Below are positions 54,476-63,210 of a stretch of DNA of 64,000 bases, piece by piece; positions within the stretch are counted from its first letter, which is position 1; every line of letters begins with the position of its first letter. Origin of the DNA: Calothrix sp. 336/3. GTDB taxonomy: Bacteria; Cyanobacteriota; Cyanobacteriia; Cyanobacteriales; Nostocaceae. The notes beneath the pieces are model-generated. The model was given only the letters and a program-made list of their open reading frames with translations, ran no database searches and had not been told where the DNA came from. The stretch lies in the NCBI RefSeq assembly GCF_000734895.2, contig NZ_CP011382.1, positions 3,388,700-3,452,699 of the forward strand, read 5' to 3'. Position numbers and translations under genes: made by a program.

Positions 54476-55690
54476 ATGCGATTTTCTCATGTACCTCGGT
54501 CAATTCGTCAAATTAGTACCCACATTTTAGCGATTATTCTCGGAGTTCTACTGACAGCAGGAACACTACGAGTCGCACCTTCCCAAGCAGAACCTGCTCC
54601 GGTGGCGATCGCCACTGAGTCATCCCTAGCTCAGAAACCCTCACCAGCAAACGCAGCCATTAGTAATAGTAGCTTTGTCACCGCAGCCGTCAATCGTGTT
54701 GGTCCAGCAGTGGTGAGAATTGATACTGAGCGTACTGTGACCCGTCGCACTGTCGATCCCTTTTTTGATGATCCATTCTTTCGGCGATTTTTTGGTGATA
54801 GTTATTCCCAGCAAGTACCTTCCGAGCAAATGCGCGGTTTAGGTTCTGGTTTTATTTTTGACAAGAGTGGTTTGGTATTAACGAATGCCCACGTAGTTGA
54901 TAAAGCCGATCGCGTAACTGTACGCTTAAAGGATGGACGCACCCTTGAGGGTAAAGTTCAAGGTGTGGATGAAGTCACAGATTTAGCTGTGGTGAAAATC
55001 AATGCGGGCAATAATTTACCCGTAGCATCCCTAGGCTCATCTGGTAATGTGCAAGTGGGAGACTGGGCGATCGCCGTGGGTAATCCCCTGGGATTCGATA
55101 ATACCGTCACCCTCGGTATTGTTAGCACCCTCAAACGTCCCAGTTCTCAAGTTGGTATTTCCGACAAACGTCTAGATTTTATCCAAACCGACGCAGCTAT
55201 TAACCCTGGTAATTCTGGTGGTCCCTTACTTAACAGTCAAGGGGAAGTTATCGGTATAAATACGGCAATTCGCGCCGATGCTACTGGTATTGGTTTTGCT
55301 ATCCCCATCGATAAAGCCAAGGCGATCGCCTCCCAATTACAAACTAAGGGTAAAGTTGCTCACCCCTACCTGGGTGTACAAATGGTGACATTAACCCCAG
55401 AACTCGCCAAACAAAACAATTCAGACCCCAATAGCCAAATTCAGCTTCCGGAAGTTAACGGAGTCCTCGTGATGCGAGTTATACAAAACTCCCCTGCTGC
55501 CAACGGAGGTATCCGCCGAGGTGATGTGATTGTGCAGATTGATACACAGGTAATTACTAGCGCCGAGCAACTGCAAAACTTTGTTGAAGATACCCGTATT
55601 GGTCAAACTTTACAGGTAAAAGTCAAACGCGGCAACCAGACACAACAATTATCTGTACGAACTGCGGAGTTACAGAACGCACAGAGTTAA
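54476..55690 (+). CDS. HhoA/DegP-like serine protease
   Basis: 404 aa from the ATG at 54476. A signal or anchor region ([19 protein letters not shown]) precedes the trypsin-like S1C domain with catalytic His in [10 protein letters not shown] (about 139), Asp in DLAVVKI (about 169) and Ser in [11 protein letters not shown] (about 247). One PDZ domain ([15 protein letters not shown] to [21 protein letters not shown]) completes it. These proteases degrade or refold damaged proteins in the periplasm or thylakoid lumen. Cyanobacteria carry three paralogues (HhoA, HhoB, HtrA), and I cannot tell which one this is. A GTG two codons upstream is possible. Confidence 0.9.
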   Translation: MRFSHVPRSIRQISTHILAIILGVLLTAGTLRVAPSQAEPAPVAIATESSLAQKPSPANAAISNSSFVTAAVNRVGPAVVRIDTERTVTRRTVDPFFDDPFFRRFFGDSYSQQVPSEQMRGLGSGFIFDKSGLVLTNAHVVDKADRVTVRLKDGRTLEGKVQGVDEVTDLAVVKINAGNNLPVASLGSSGNVQVGDWAIAVGNPLGFDNTVTLGIVSTLKRPSSQVGISDKRLDFIQTDAAINPGNSGGPLLNSQGEVIGINTAIRADATGIGFAIPIDKAKAIASQLQTKGKVAHPYLGVQMVTLTPELAKQNNSDPNSQIQLPEVNGVLVMRVIQNSPAANGGIRRGDVIVQIDTQVITSAEQLQNFVEDTRIGQTLQVKVKRGNQTQQLSVRTAELQNAQS

Positions 55691-55696
55691 TCATGG

Positions 55697-55713
55697 GCGG
55701 GCATTTTGCCCGC
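55697..55713. terminator. GC-rich hairpin between converging genes
   Basis: GCGGGCA-TTT-TGCCCGC lies between the protease stop and the stop of the converging 55717 gene. It may end both transcripts, but T-runs are lacking, so the call is tentative. Confidence 0.4.
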
Positions 55714-55716
55714 GAA

Positions 55717-56106
55717 TTATCTCTGCACCTGACGTTTTAAAAATTGCCTCAAACTCAATAAATTTACAGTTTGTCCCAGGGCGATCGGTAACAGTGATAT
55801 CCCTTCAATTCTCGACTGTACCCAACCTTCGCCCCAATACCACTCATGAAAACCGTCAATTCCTTGACTTAGTATCAAACGTAGACTGTTGTTAGTCGCC
55901 ACATCCACCCGGTGATGAATTGCAACTAATCCCAGCTTGCTAGTAAATTCATATCCAGAAGTTAGTTCTGAGGGCATTTCCGAGGGAAAACTGGTTGCAA
56001 CTACCCACCTTTTGGTGACAGATGGATGCAGTAAACTATCCCGAATATTGGTAGCAGAGCTTTCCACTTCAATACGTAATTTGCTTTGTTGAAATTTGCC
56101 AAGCAT
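55717..56106 (-). CDS. Hypothetical cyanobacterial protein
   Basis: 129 aa, family not recognised with certainty. No signal peptide. The N-terminus is basic and polar (MLGKFQQSKLRIEVESSATN), and a hydrophobic, Leu-rich C-terminus (ISLLPIALGQTVNLLSLRQFLKRQ) may be an amphipathic helix. Alternation of hydrophobic residues in the middle (KRWVVATSF; LGLVAIHHRVDVATNNSLRLILSQ) suggests a beta-sheet fold. Flanked by the protease (convergent) and hslO (divergent). Confidence 0.7.
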   Translation of the reverse strand: MLGKFQQSKLRIEVESSATNIRDSLLHPSVTKRWVVATSFPSEMPSELTSGYEFTSKLGLVAIHHRVDVATNNSLRLILSQGIDGFHEWYWGEGWVQSRIEGISLLPIALGQTVNLLSLRQFLKRQVQR

Positions 56107-56191
56107 GATTTTTCTCCTGGCGATATGTAGGCTCTTGACTCAAACCTTACAATAGTAACAGTAGGTTCATTAAGAAATGTAAGGTTTTTTC

Positions 56192-57118
56192 ATGGCGGAT
56201 CAGTTAATTCGCGCCACCGCAGCTGATGGGGGAATCCGTGCCGTAGGCGTAATCACTACACGTTTGACAGAAGAAGCTAGACAACGCCATCAGTTGTCTC
56301 CCTTGGCAACAGCAGCCCTGGGACGTACGATGACAGCAGGATTACTCATGGCTTCGAGTATGAAGCGTCCAGGTTCTCGAATCAATATTCGGATTAAGGG
56401 TGATGGACCCATCGGCGGTATTTTAGTTGATGCCGGTTTAGATGGCACAGTTCGCGGTTATGTTGGCAATCCTGGAGTTGAACTACCAGCCAAAGCCAAA
56501 GGTAAACTAGACGTGGGTCGAGCCGTAGGTAAAGGCTTTCTCTATGTGATTCGTGACGTTGGCTATGGCTATCCCTATTCCAGTACTGTGGAATTAGTTT
56601 CTGGGGAAATTGGTGATGATATTGCCCATTACCTGGTAAGCTCAGAACAGACACCATCGGCAGTAGTCTTGGGTGTATTTGTCGATTCTGAGGGAGTAAC
56701 TGCTGCGGGTGGATTGTTGATTCAAGTGTTACCCAAAGCCGCCCGTGATGAAGCCTTAGTTGAAACCTTGGAATCTAGAGCTGCTGCTTTAGGTGGATTT
56801 ACTCCCTCGCTACAAGCTGGTAAATCTTTAACAGATATATTTCAAGAATTACTGGGTGATATGGGCTTAGTCCTATTTCCCGAAACCCAAATGGTGCGAT
56901 TCCATTGTGGATGTTCCTTTGACCGGGTATTGAGTGCATTAAAGATTGTGGGAGAAGAAGAACTACAGGACATGATTGAAAAAGATAATGGTGCAGAAGT
57001 GACTTGTGAGTTCTGCAACACAGTTTACCAAGCTAGTAGTGATGATTTGCGAGAATTAATCCTGGAGTTACAGGATGATGCTTCTACCATGGTGGGTCAG
57101 TATCAGAAGACTCCTTAA
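56192..57118 (+). CDS. hslO: Redox-regulated chaperone Hsp33
   Basis: 308 aa. Hsp33 is a cytoplasmic holdase switched on by oxidation. It begins MADQLIRATAADGGIRAVGVITT. The C-terminal zinc/redox switch has HCGCSFDRV and CEFCNTVY (the CxC...CxxC pattern, around residues 239-275), so the switch is intact. The gene is plus-strand; the helical-repeat protein gene starts 125 bp downstream. Confidence 0.95.
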   Translation: MADQLIRATAADGGIRAVGVITTRLTEEARQRHQLSPLATAALGRTMTAGLLMASSMKRPGSRINIRIKGDGPIGGILVDAGLDGTVRGYVGNPGVELPAKAKGKLDVGRAVGKGFLYVIRDVGYGYPYSSTVELVSGEIGDDIAHYLVSSEQTPSAVVLGVFVDSEGVTAAGGLLIQVLPKAARDEALVETLESRAAALGGFTPSLQAGKSLTDIFQELLGDMGLVLFPETQMVRFHCGCSFDRVLSALKIVGEEELQDMIEKDNGAEVTCEFCNTVYQASSDDLRELILELQDDASTMVGQYQKTP

Positions 57119-57243
57119 AGCCCAGATTGATGATGGGGAAAAGATAATGGTGCAGCGTTGGCTTTTTCCCCAGGAGGAAGTTACGATGGCAGGAATAGAA
57201 AAGACTGTTAACAGATTGCCGTTTAATTATTGTGGTGTGAGAG

Positions 57244-59316
57244 ATGTCGGACAGGGATATTCCAGAGAGTTGGTCTCCAGGTACGGTGGGAGATCCAAAT
57301 ATCATGGCAAGACTAACCCAGACTGGACAACTTAGCGATGGGCTACGACCCCCCGTAGGCGATCGCCATGTTTCTGGTGCTACAAATGCAGGTTCTAGCT
57401 CAAAATCCGTGAAAAATTTGAAAAAGCGCAAGTCTCAACAACCATCAGGGGAGAATCCTCCTCCAGAGGGTTCTGGGGGATTACCGCGTTGGTTAAAAAG
57501 TTGGGTCTTCTGGACTTTTTTGTTAGCCTTAGTCCCTGGTGGCATCGCATTTTTGGCGACGGCAATGTTACTCAAACTGCCATCAGCACCTAATTGCCCG
57601 TCAATTTTTTGGCCCCTGGCAAGTGCTTCCGTGCGTTTACACTGCGCTCAATTGGCTGCTTCTAAGCAAAATGTCAAGGACTTATTACAAGCCATTGATT
57701 TAGTCAAACAGTTACCGAATAATCATCCTTTGCGGGCAGAAATAGACCGTTATTTGGAAGAATGGTCAAAGGATGTTTTAGATTTAGCAGATAAAAGTTT
57801 TCAAGAAGGAAAATTAGACGAAGCGATTAAAATTGCCCGCCAAATTCCCAATGATGTGGCTGCTTATAAATTTGTCGAAGAAAGAGTTAACAAATGGCAG
57901 TCAATTTGGTCGGAAGCGGAGGGAATTTATAAAGAAGCTGAAGGTGAAATGCGTGAACAGCGTTGGCATTCAGCTTTTATGTTAGCGGCGAAATTGTTGC
58001 GCACGGATAATCGTTTTTGGGCGACAACGAAGTACGATCAGTTAAATAAGCTGATTACTACAGCTAGGGATGATGGGGAGAAATTAGCCAAGGCTGAAGG
58101 CATTGCAAAGAATGGTAATGTTGATAGCTTCTTACAGGCAATTAAGTTAGCTGAATCCATTCAACCTAGTAGTTACGTTTATCAAAAAGCTCAGGAAGCA
58201 ATCCCCAATTTTGGGCGGCAAATGCTGGATTTAGCCCAGAAGAAATTAGATAAAAAAGATGCTGATGAGGCGATTTCTATTGCCCAGCAAATTCCTAGCA
58301 GTACTAAGCTGCAAACAGAAGTTGAAGATTTTGTGACTTTGGCAGAAGCGCAACGCAACGCCTGGATTGGTACAGTTTCCGGATTAGAAGCAGCGATCGC
58401 CCAAGCGCAACAGGTAGCTCCCACACGGGGAATATATAATCAGGCACAGAGTTTGATTGCCCAGTGGCAATTGGAAATCGAAGATGTTTCTCGCTTAGAA
58501 AAAGCTCGCAGTTTAGCCAGTAATGGCACAATTAATGAGTTAACGGCGGCAATTATCGAAGCCCAGCAAATCCCTGCTAATAACCCAAGAGCGACGGAAG
58601 CAAGGACGGAAATTGGGCGCTGGGTAGCCCAGATTCAGACAATTGAAGATCGTCCCTACCTGGATCGTGCGGAACAAATTGCTTTGATGGGAGACGTGAA
58701 TTCTCTGCAAACGGCGATCGCCGAAGCTGGTCAAATCCGTCGTGGTCGGGCGCTATATCGAGAATCGCGGCGCAAAATTGCCACCTGGACTGATAGTATT
58801 CAACGTATCCAAGACCAACCTTACCTAGATCAAGCTCGCAGTTTAGCAAGTAGTGGGAATTACTCCCAGGCGATCGCCACTGCTCAACAAATTAGCAATG
58901 GTAGGGCACTTTCCTCGGAAGCACAATCTGAAATTGATAGTTGGCAAGGACAAATTAGGGGTAGGGATAATTGGAAACGAGCGCAGGAAGTTTCCCTGGG
59001 GGGAAGTGCGGAAGCTTTAGCTGAAGCGATTCGTCTGGCAAGACGTGTACCAGATAGTAGTCCCTTCCGTGGGGATGCAAGTTCTGCCATGGATCGCTGG
59101 AGTCAACAAATTTTAGATATGGCGATCGCTCAGGGTAACAGCGATATTTCCCAAGCCATAGAAACTGCTAGACTCGTACCCCGTGGTACTTCTGCCTATA
59201 GTTCTGCCAGACAGCAAATTCGCACCTGGCGAGAAACCCTCAACCCCCAACCAGAACCCACCGCAGAATCTACTTCTAGCCCCACCACTAGCCCCACCAG
59301 CGAAACAGAGCCATAA
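57244..59316 (+). CDS. Helical-repeat membrane protein
   Basis: 690 aa. About 75 polar residues (Ser/Gly/Lys-rich) precede one membrane helix (VFWTFLLALVPGGIAFLATAMLL, about 88-110). The remaining 570 residues are helical repeats of about 35-40 aa with the pattern A...A...AQ(Q/L)I/VPxxxxxYxxA...I..W (for example AIAQAQQVAPTRGIYNQAQSLIAQWQ and AIIEAQQIPANNPRATEARTEIGRW), reminiscent of TPR-like solenoids. It is probably a membrane-anchored scaffold in the periplasm or cytoplasm. Similar cyanobacterial proteins have been annotated as chromosome segregation ATPase, but I see no Walker motif. Confidence 0.8.
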   Translation: MSDRDIPESWSPGTVGDPNIMARLTQTGQLSDGLRPPVGDRHVSGATNAGSSSKSVKNLKKRKSQQPSGENPPPEGSGGLPRWLKSWVFWTFLLALVPGGIAFLATAMLLKLPSAPNCPSIFWPLASASVRLHCAQLAASKQNVKDLLQAIDLVKQLPNNHPLRAEIDRYLEEWSKDVLDLADKSFQEGKLDEAIKIARQIPNDVAAYKFVEERVNKWQSIWSEAEGIYKEAEGEMREQRWHSAFMLAAKLLRTDNRFWATTKYDQLNKLITTARDDGEKLAKAEGIAKNGNVDSFLQAIKLAESIQPSSYVYQKAQEAIPNFGRQMLDLAQKKLDKKDADEAISIAQQIPSSTKLQTEVEDFVTLAEAQRNAWIGTVSGLEAAIAQAQQVAPTRGIYNQAQSLIAQWQLEIEDVSRLEKARSLASNGTINELTAAIIEAQQIPANNPRATEARTEIGRWVAQIQTIEDRPYLDRAEQIALMGDVNSLQTAIAEAGQIRRGRALYRESRRKIATWTDSIQRIQDQPYLDQARSLASSGNYSQAIATAQQISNGRALSSEAQSEIDSWQGQIRGRDNWKRAQEVSLGGSAEALAEAIRLARRVPDSSPFRGDASSAMDRWSQQILDMAIAQGNSDISQAIETARLVPRGTSAYSSARQQIRTWRETLNPQPEPTAESTSSPTTSPTSETEP

Positions 59317-59481
59317 TATTCATCTCGATAAACCAAAAAACTTGTAGAGGCGCAATACAGCACTTTTGAAATCAGTCAGGTACACCGTGAGTAATAAGTA
59401 AATTTATGACTCATTACTCATTACTTTTTCAATCAGTTGCTGTACCTCATAACCATCGAATTTGTTGTATATCGCGTCTCT

Positions 59482-61641
59482 CTAAAATTCCCTCACCTGC
59501 CCTAAATCCAAATAATCATGGGCAAAAGCTTTGCGTAACAAATCCTGGGGAATGTAAGCATCATATTTTTGCATTTCTGGTGCTTCGGCATCACTCAATA
59601 AATCCTCAACTGTCATTCTTTGTTCACATAAAGAAGTAATTTCTCCGTGAAGATATTCGGCTTTGTTATCTGGCAAACGCAGAATCAAGTAATAGGGATT
59701 CACTCCCCCAATACTCTGAATTTCTAAGGACTCACGACAGAAGTTATTCAATAATCTTTCTAAGGTTCGATAACCAACTGTTCCCATCCACGGGAAAATA
59801 CAATATTTATTCTTACCTAATCTAATAATTTTATTTTTATCTAATCCTGCACCTACAGCTAATTTCCTCGCTAACTCTACACGTTTATTGGCATTTTTCT
59901 GTAAATAACTATAGTTGACGTCCTCAATTAATATTTCTCGTATACGTTGGATAATTCGTGGATGAATACTACCGCTAGCACCGCGCCAAAAAATACTTGC
60001 CTTACCCGCAATTGGTTTTACTGAAATATTACGCTTGGAAAAATCTAAGCCCACAACTTCCCAGCTTTTACCAGCTAATCCAAACTGATTTCCAACTGCC
60101 AAAGGCATGGCAATACTACCAATTTCCGTAGAATTATATTTAACTGTAAATTCTCGATTCTCCTGGAAAACTGCATAGAATTGAAATCGATTGACAATGC
60201 GTTCCCCAGCTAAACCAATGATTAACTTTCCTGTTTCTGTTCTCTGAATATGCTGAATATCAATTAAATAACGCAGCAGTATTTTTAAATCTTCCTGACT
60301 GATACTCTTAAATGCAGATAAACTGAGAATTTTATGGGCTAGCATTCCCGGAGATAATTCTCCTTCTGCCGCCAAAATACTCATAATTTGATGGTAAAGT
60401 AAGCTATAGGGATAAAAAATTGACTTAATCGGTTCAATCCAACGCTCTTCTAAATATAATTGGATAATTGCAATACATTGTAATAATTGCCAAGGAATTT
60501 GTTCTGGGAAAGATGCATCTAATAAGGTTTCTGACTCAGCAAAAATAAACCGCATTTCTGCCGCTTCTCCCCTTCTCCCAGCACGTCCTAAACGTTGTAA
60601 AAAACTCGCAACGGAAGCAGGTGATTCTAATTGAATGACTTTCTCTAAATGACCAATATCTACACCAACTTCTAAGGTAAGGGTAGCAGCAGTCACCGCA
60701 GGAATATTTGGTGTTTGCATCGCAGTTTCCGCAGCTTGTCTTAAGCTAGGGGCAATACTACCATGATGCACATGATAAATATCTGGTTCACCTTTTTGCT
60801 TGGCGATCGCTCGTAGAGATGTAATGATTGATTCTGTCTGGGATTTATTATTTGCAAAGATTAAACACTTGCCCTTTTGGCAGAGTTGAAAAACATATTT
60901 TTCATAATCTTGAATCTCGTCATTATCTTGAGTCTCATCCGTAAAAAAGTGTTCTATACCTAATTTAATTTGTCTTTTACCTGCATCAATTTGAGGCGTG
61001 ATCACTGATTTTTCAGTACCCGCCCTTAACCACTCCTCTGCTTGGCAATAATCGCCTAAGGTGGCAGATAAACCAATACGTCGCGGTTGATTTTTTGTCT
61101 TTGCTGCCAGTCTTTGTAATTGACAGAGAATCTGATAGCCTCTTTCTGTACCCATAAAAGCATGGATTTCATCAATGATGACAAAGCGTAATTCTCCAAA
61201 TATCCGGATTAACTCATCATGTTTATTAATTAATAAACTTTCGAGGGACTCTGGAGTAATTTGTAAAATGCCTTGAGGATTTTTGAGGACTTGCTTTTTG
61301 CTATTTTGGGCAACATCTCCATGCCAATGATAAACAGGAATATTGGCTGTTTTTAGCAAATCATTTAAACGGCTAAATTGGTCATTAATTAAAGCTTTAA
61401 TTGGACCAATATATAAAGCTCCAATTGTCTGACAGGGATGATTATGCAGTTGGGTAATAACTGGTAAAAAAGCGGCTTCAGTTTTTCCCGCAGCTGTCCC
61501 CGCAGCGATGAGTAAATGAGAGTCTGTTTCAAAAATTACTTGACAAGCAGCTAACTGCACTGGTCGTAATTCAGTCCAGTTTTGCTCATAGATATATTCT
61601 TGAATAAAGGGTGCAAGTTGAGCAAAGGTAGCTGCTGTCAT
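59482..61641 (-). CDS. Lhr-like DEAD/DEAH helicase of a defence-type operon
   Basis: 719 aa from the ATG at 61641; a TTG at 61647 would add two residues. Helicase motifs run in order: Q-like RPVQLAACQ, I (LLIAAGTAAGKTEAA), II (VIIDEIHAF, DEIH), III (IGLSATLGD), and the second RecA domain with LEVGVDIGHLEKVIQ and RLGRAGRRGEAAEM. A C-terminal region of about 300 residues follows. It is an ATP-driven SF2 nucleic-acid helicase. It is the last gene of an operon after the DUF2791 ATPase (19 bp) and the TerB-C-like protein. Similar helicases are BrxHI (BREX type 2) and the Shango helicase. Confidence 0.88.
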   Translation of the reverse strand: MTAATFAQLAPFIQEYIYEQNWTELRPVQLAACQVIFETDSHLLIAAGTAAGKTEAAFLPVITQLHNHPCQTIGALYIGPIKALINDQFSRLNDLLKTANIPVYHWHGDVAQNSKKQVLKNPQGILQITPESLESLLINKHDELIRIFGELRFVIIDEIHAFMGTERGYQILCQLQRLAAKTKNQPRRIGLSATLGDYCQAEEWLRAGTEKSVITPQIDAGKRQIKLGIEHFFTDETQDNDEIQDYEKYVFQLCQKGKCLIFANNKSQTESIITSLRAIAKQKGEPDIYHVHHGSIAPSLRQAAETAMQTPNIPAVTAATLTLEVGVDIGHLEKVIQLESPASVASFLQRLGRAGRRGEAAEMRFIFAESETLLDASFPEQIPWQLLQCIAIIQLYLEERWIEPIKSIFYPYSLLYHQIMSILAAEGELSPGMLAHKILSLSAFKSISQEDLKILLRYLIDIQHIQRTETGKLIIGLAGERIVNRFQFYAVFQENREFTVKYNSTEIGSIAMPLAVGNQFGLAGKSWEVVGLDFSKRNISVKPIAGKASIFWRGASGSIHPRIIQRIREILIEDVNYSYLQKNANKRVELARKLAVGAGLDKNKIIRLGKNKYCIFPWMGTVGYRTLERLLNNFCRESLEIQSIGGVNPYYLILRLPDNKAEYLHGEITSLCEQRMTVEDLLSDAEAPEMQKYDAYIPQDLLRKAFAHDYLDLGQVREF

Positions 61642-61665
61642 GGACAACCAGAGAATCCTGTAATT

Positions 61666-62994
61666 TTATAGCGTAAACTCTGCAATATTATCTTCATCAA
61701 TACTGGAGTCTTTGCCAACAACAGTAGGTTTAAAATTGACATCACTAATTAACTCATGAAAGGAGACTTGAGAACTGTGATGTAAAACATTTAAGATGCT
61801 GATAAAGTCTCTCACAATCTCTCCAGGGGTGAGGAGAGCATCTGCACCTAAACGGTTGACAATTTCCTGAACAAAGGCTTTTAAATCTTGGGGTTTGAGT
61901 TTAACTGAGGTGGCGAAATTCTGAGTATGAATCTCTGTTAATCTCTGTAAGAGGGTGAGAATTTCCCCTTCTGTTAAGGGATTTAAACGCATCACCGGAC
62001 CAATTTGTTCTTGTACCCCTGCTTGAGCTAAAAAACGACTTTCCTTTGTGCGTCTACGCCATGCTTGGTCAGAAAATAAACCACGATTTGGGTCTTCTAA
62101 AAATTTGTTTGTGCCGCTGACAATAAAGCCTAAATGTTCAGCTTTGCACTGCATCGTATCATTAAAGATACCCAGTAATCGATTGTAATTTTTCTCCCTA
62201 GATACTGTAACTGGTATTTGATAAAGGTTTACGGCTTCATCTAACAGGACTAATAGTCCCTTATAACCAATTTCGGCAATGAACTTTGCCCAAAGTTTGA
62301 TGTAATCATACCAACTATCATCATCAATGATCACACGAACTCCCAGGGCAGCTTTTGCTTCTGTTTTGGTGGTAAATTCGCCTCGTAACCAGCGTAACGC
62401 TGCTGCTTTGAGTTCATCATCATCTAACCGATAACCCCGCCAATAGGCAATAATCACAGTACCAAAATCGAAACCATGAACTAAGTCTTCCACGTACTGG
62501 ATAATCTCGCGAATTTTGGCTTCGACTTGGTTGTCAAATCCCTCTTCATTGGGGCGCATTCCTGTTGTTTGCACAACTTCCTGCTGAATTTTATTAATCC
62601 AACCCTCTAAAATAGAGATTAATGCACCTCCATCGGGACGGGTTTTAGTTGCTAGACGACTCATCAATTCACGGTAGGTTGCTAAACCTTCGTTATTGCT
62701 ACCGACAAGACGACGTTCTGAAGATAAATCCGCATCAGTAACGACAAAACCTTGCTCCATAGCTTGATTGCGGATTAATTGGAGGATGAAGCTTTTACCG
62801 GAACCATAGTTACCGATAATGAAGCGAAACGCTGCTATCCCTTCGGCAATATCGTCAAGGTTTTTTAATAGACTGTTGAGTTCCTGTTCTCGACCCACTG
62901 CAATATATTCTAAGCCCATCCTGGGTACTACTCCTGCCCCCAGGGAATTGATAATCGCAGTCGAGATTTTTTTGGAGATTTTCAATTTTGTCAT
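61666..62994 (-). CDS. DUF2791 P-loop ATPase (BrxD-like)
   Basis: 442 aa from the ATG at 62994, which has AGGTGAGGTGATC upstream; a GTG at 63003 is less well spaced. IVNSLGAGVVPRMGLEYIAVG-type N-terminus (here AIINSLGAGVVPRMGLEYIA) leads to the P-loop FIIGNYGSGKSFI (Walker A). A Walker B-like strand, GLLVLLDEAVNLYQIP, follows. The domain is that of BREX-type BrxD (DUF2791). It sits between the TerB-C-like protein and the helicase, as in Shango-type three-gene systems. ATP binding to control the helicase is inferred. Confidence 0.85.
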   Translation of the reverse strand: MTKLKISKKISTAIINSLGAGVVPRMGLEYIAVGREQELNSLLKNLDDIAEGIAAFRFIIGNYGSGKSFILQLIRNQAMEQGFVVTDADLSSERRLVGSNNEGLATYRELMSRLATKTRPDGGALISILEGWINKIQQEVVQTTGMRPNEEGFDNQVEAKIREIIQYVEDLVHGFDFGTVIIAYWRGYRLDDDELKAAALRWLRGEFTTKTEAKAALGVRVIIDDDSWYDYIKLWAKFIAEIGYKGLLVLLDEAVNLYQIPVTVSREKNYNRLLGIFNDTMQCKAEHLGFIVSGTNKFLEDPNRGLFSDQAWRRRTKESRFLAQAGVQEQIGPVMRLNPLTEGEILTLLQRLTEIHTQNFATSVKLKPQDLKAFVQEIVNRLGADALLTPGEIVRDFISILNVLHHSSQVSFHELISDVNFKPTVVGKDSSIDEDNIAEFTL

Positions 62995-63210
62995 GTAGAT
63001 CACCTCACCTCAGAATATTTTAACTTGAGGGTGGGTGTGGTATATGGATTTGGGGGAGTCGGAGTAGAAAGTTTTTGCAAGGGGGTTGAGTTTGACTATG
63101 AGTGGAAATAAACAAGGCTATTCAGAATTTCTGAACTAGACACCTGAAAATGGTTGATAGACAGAGGGGAATCTGGCATATCTGTGAACACAGTTTTTAT
63201 GATGATTGAT

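Noticed and set aside
57075..57335. A frame overlapping the end of hslO and the start of the helical-repeat gene
   Set aside because: Overlaps two well-supported genes in another frame and has no family.
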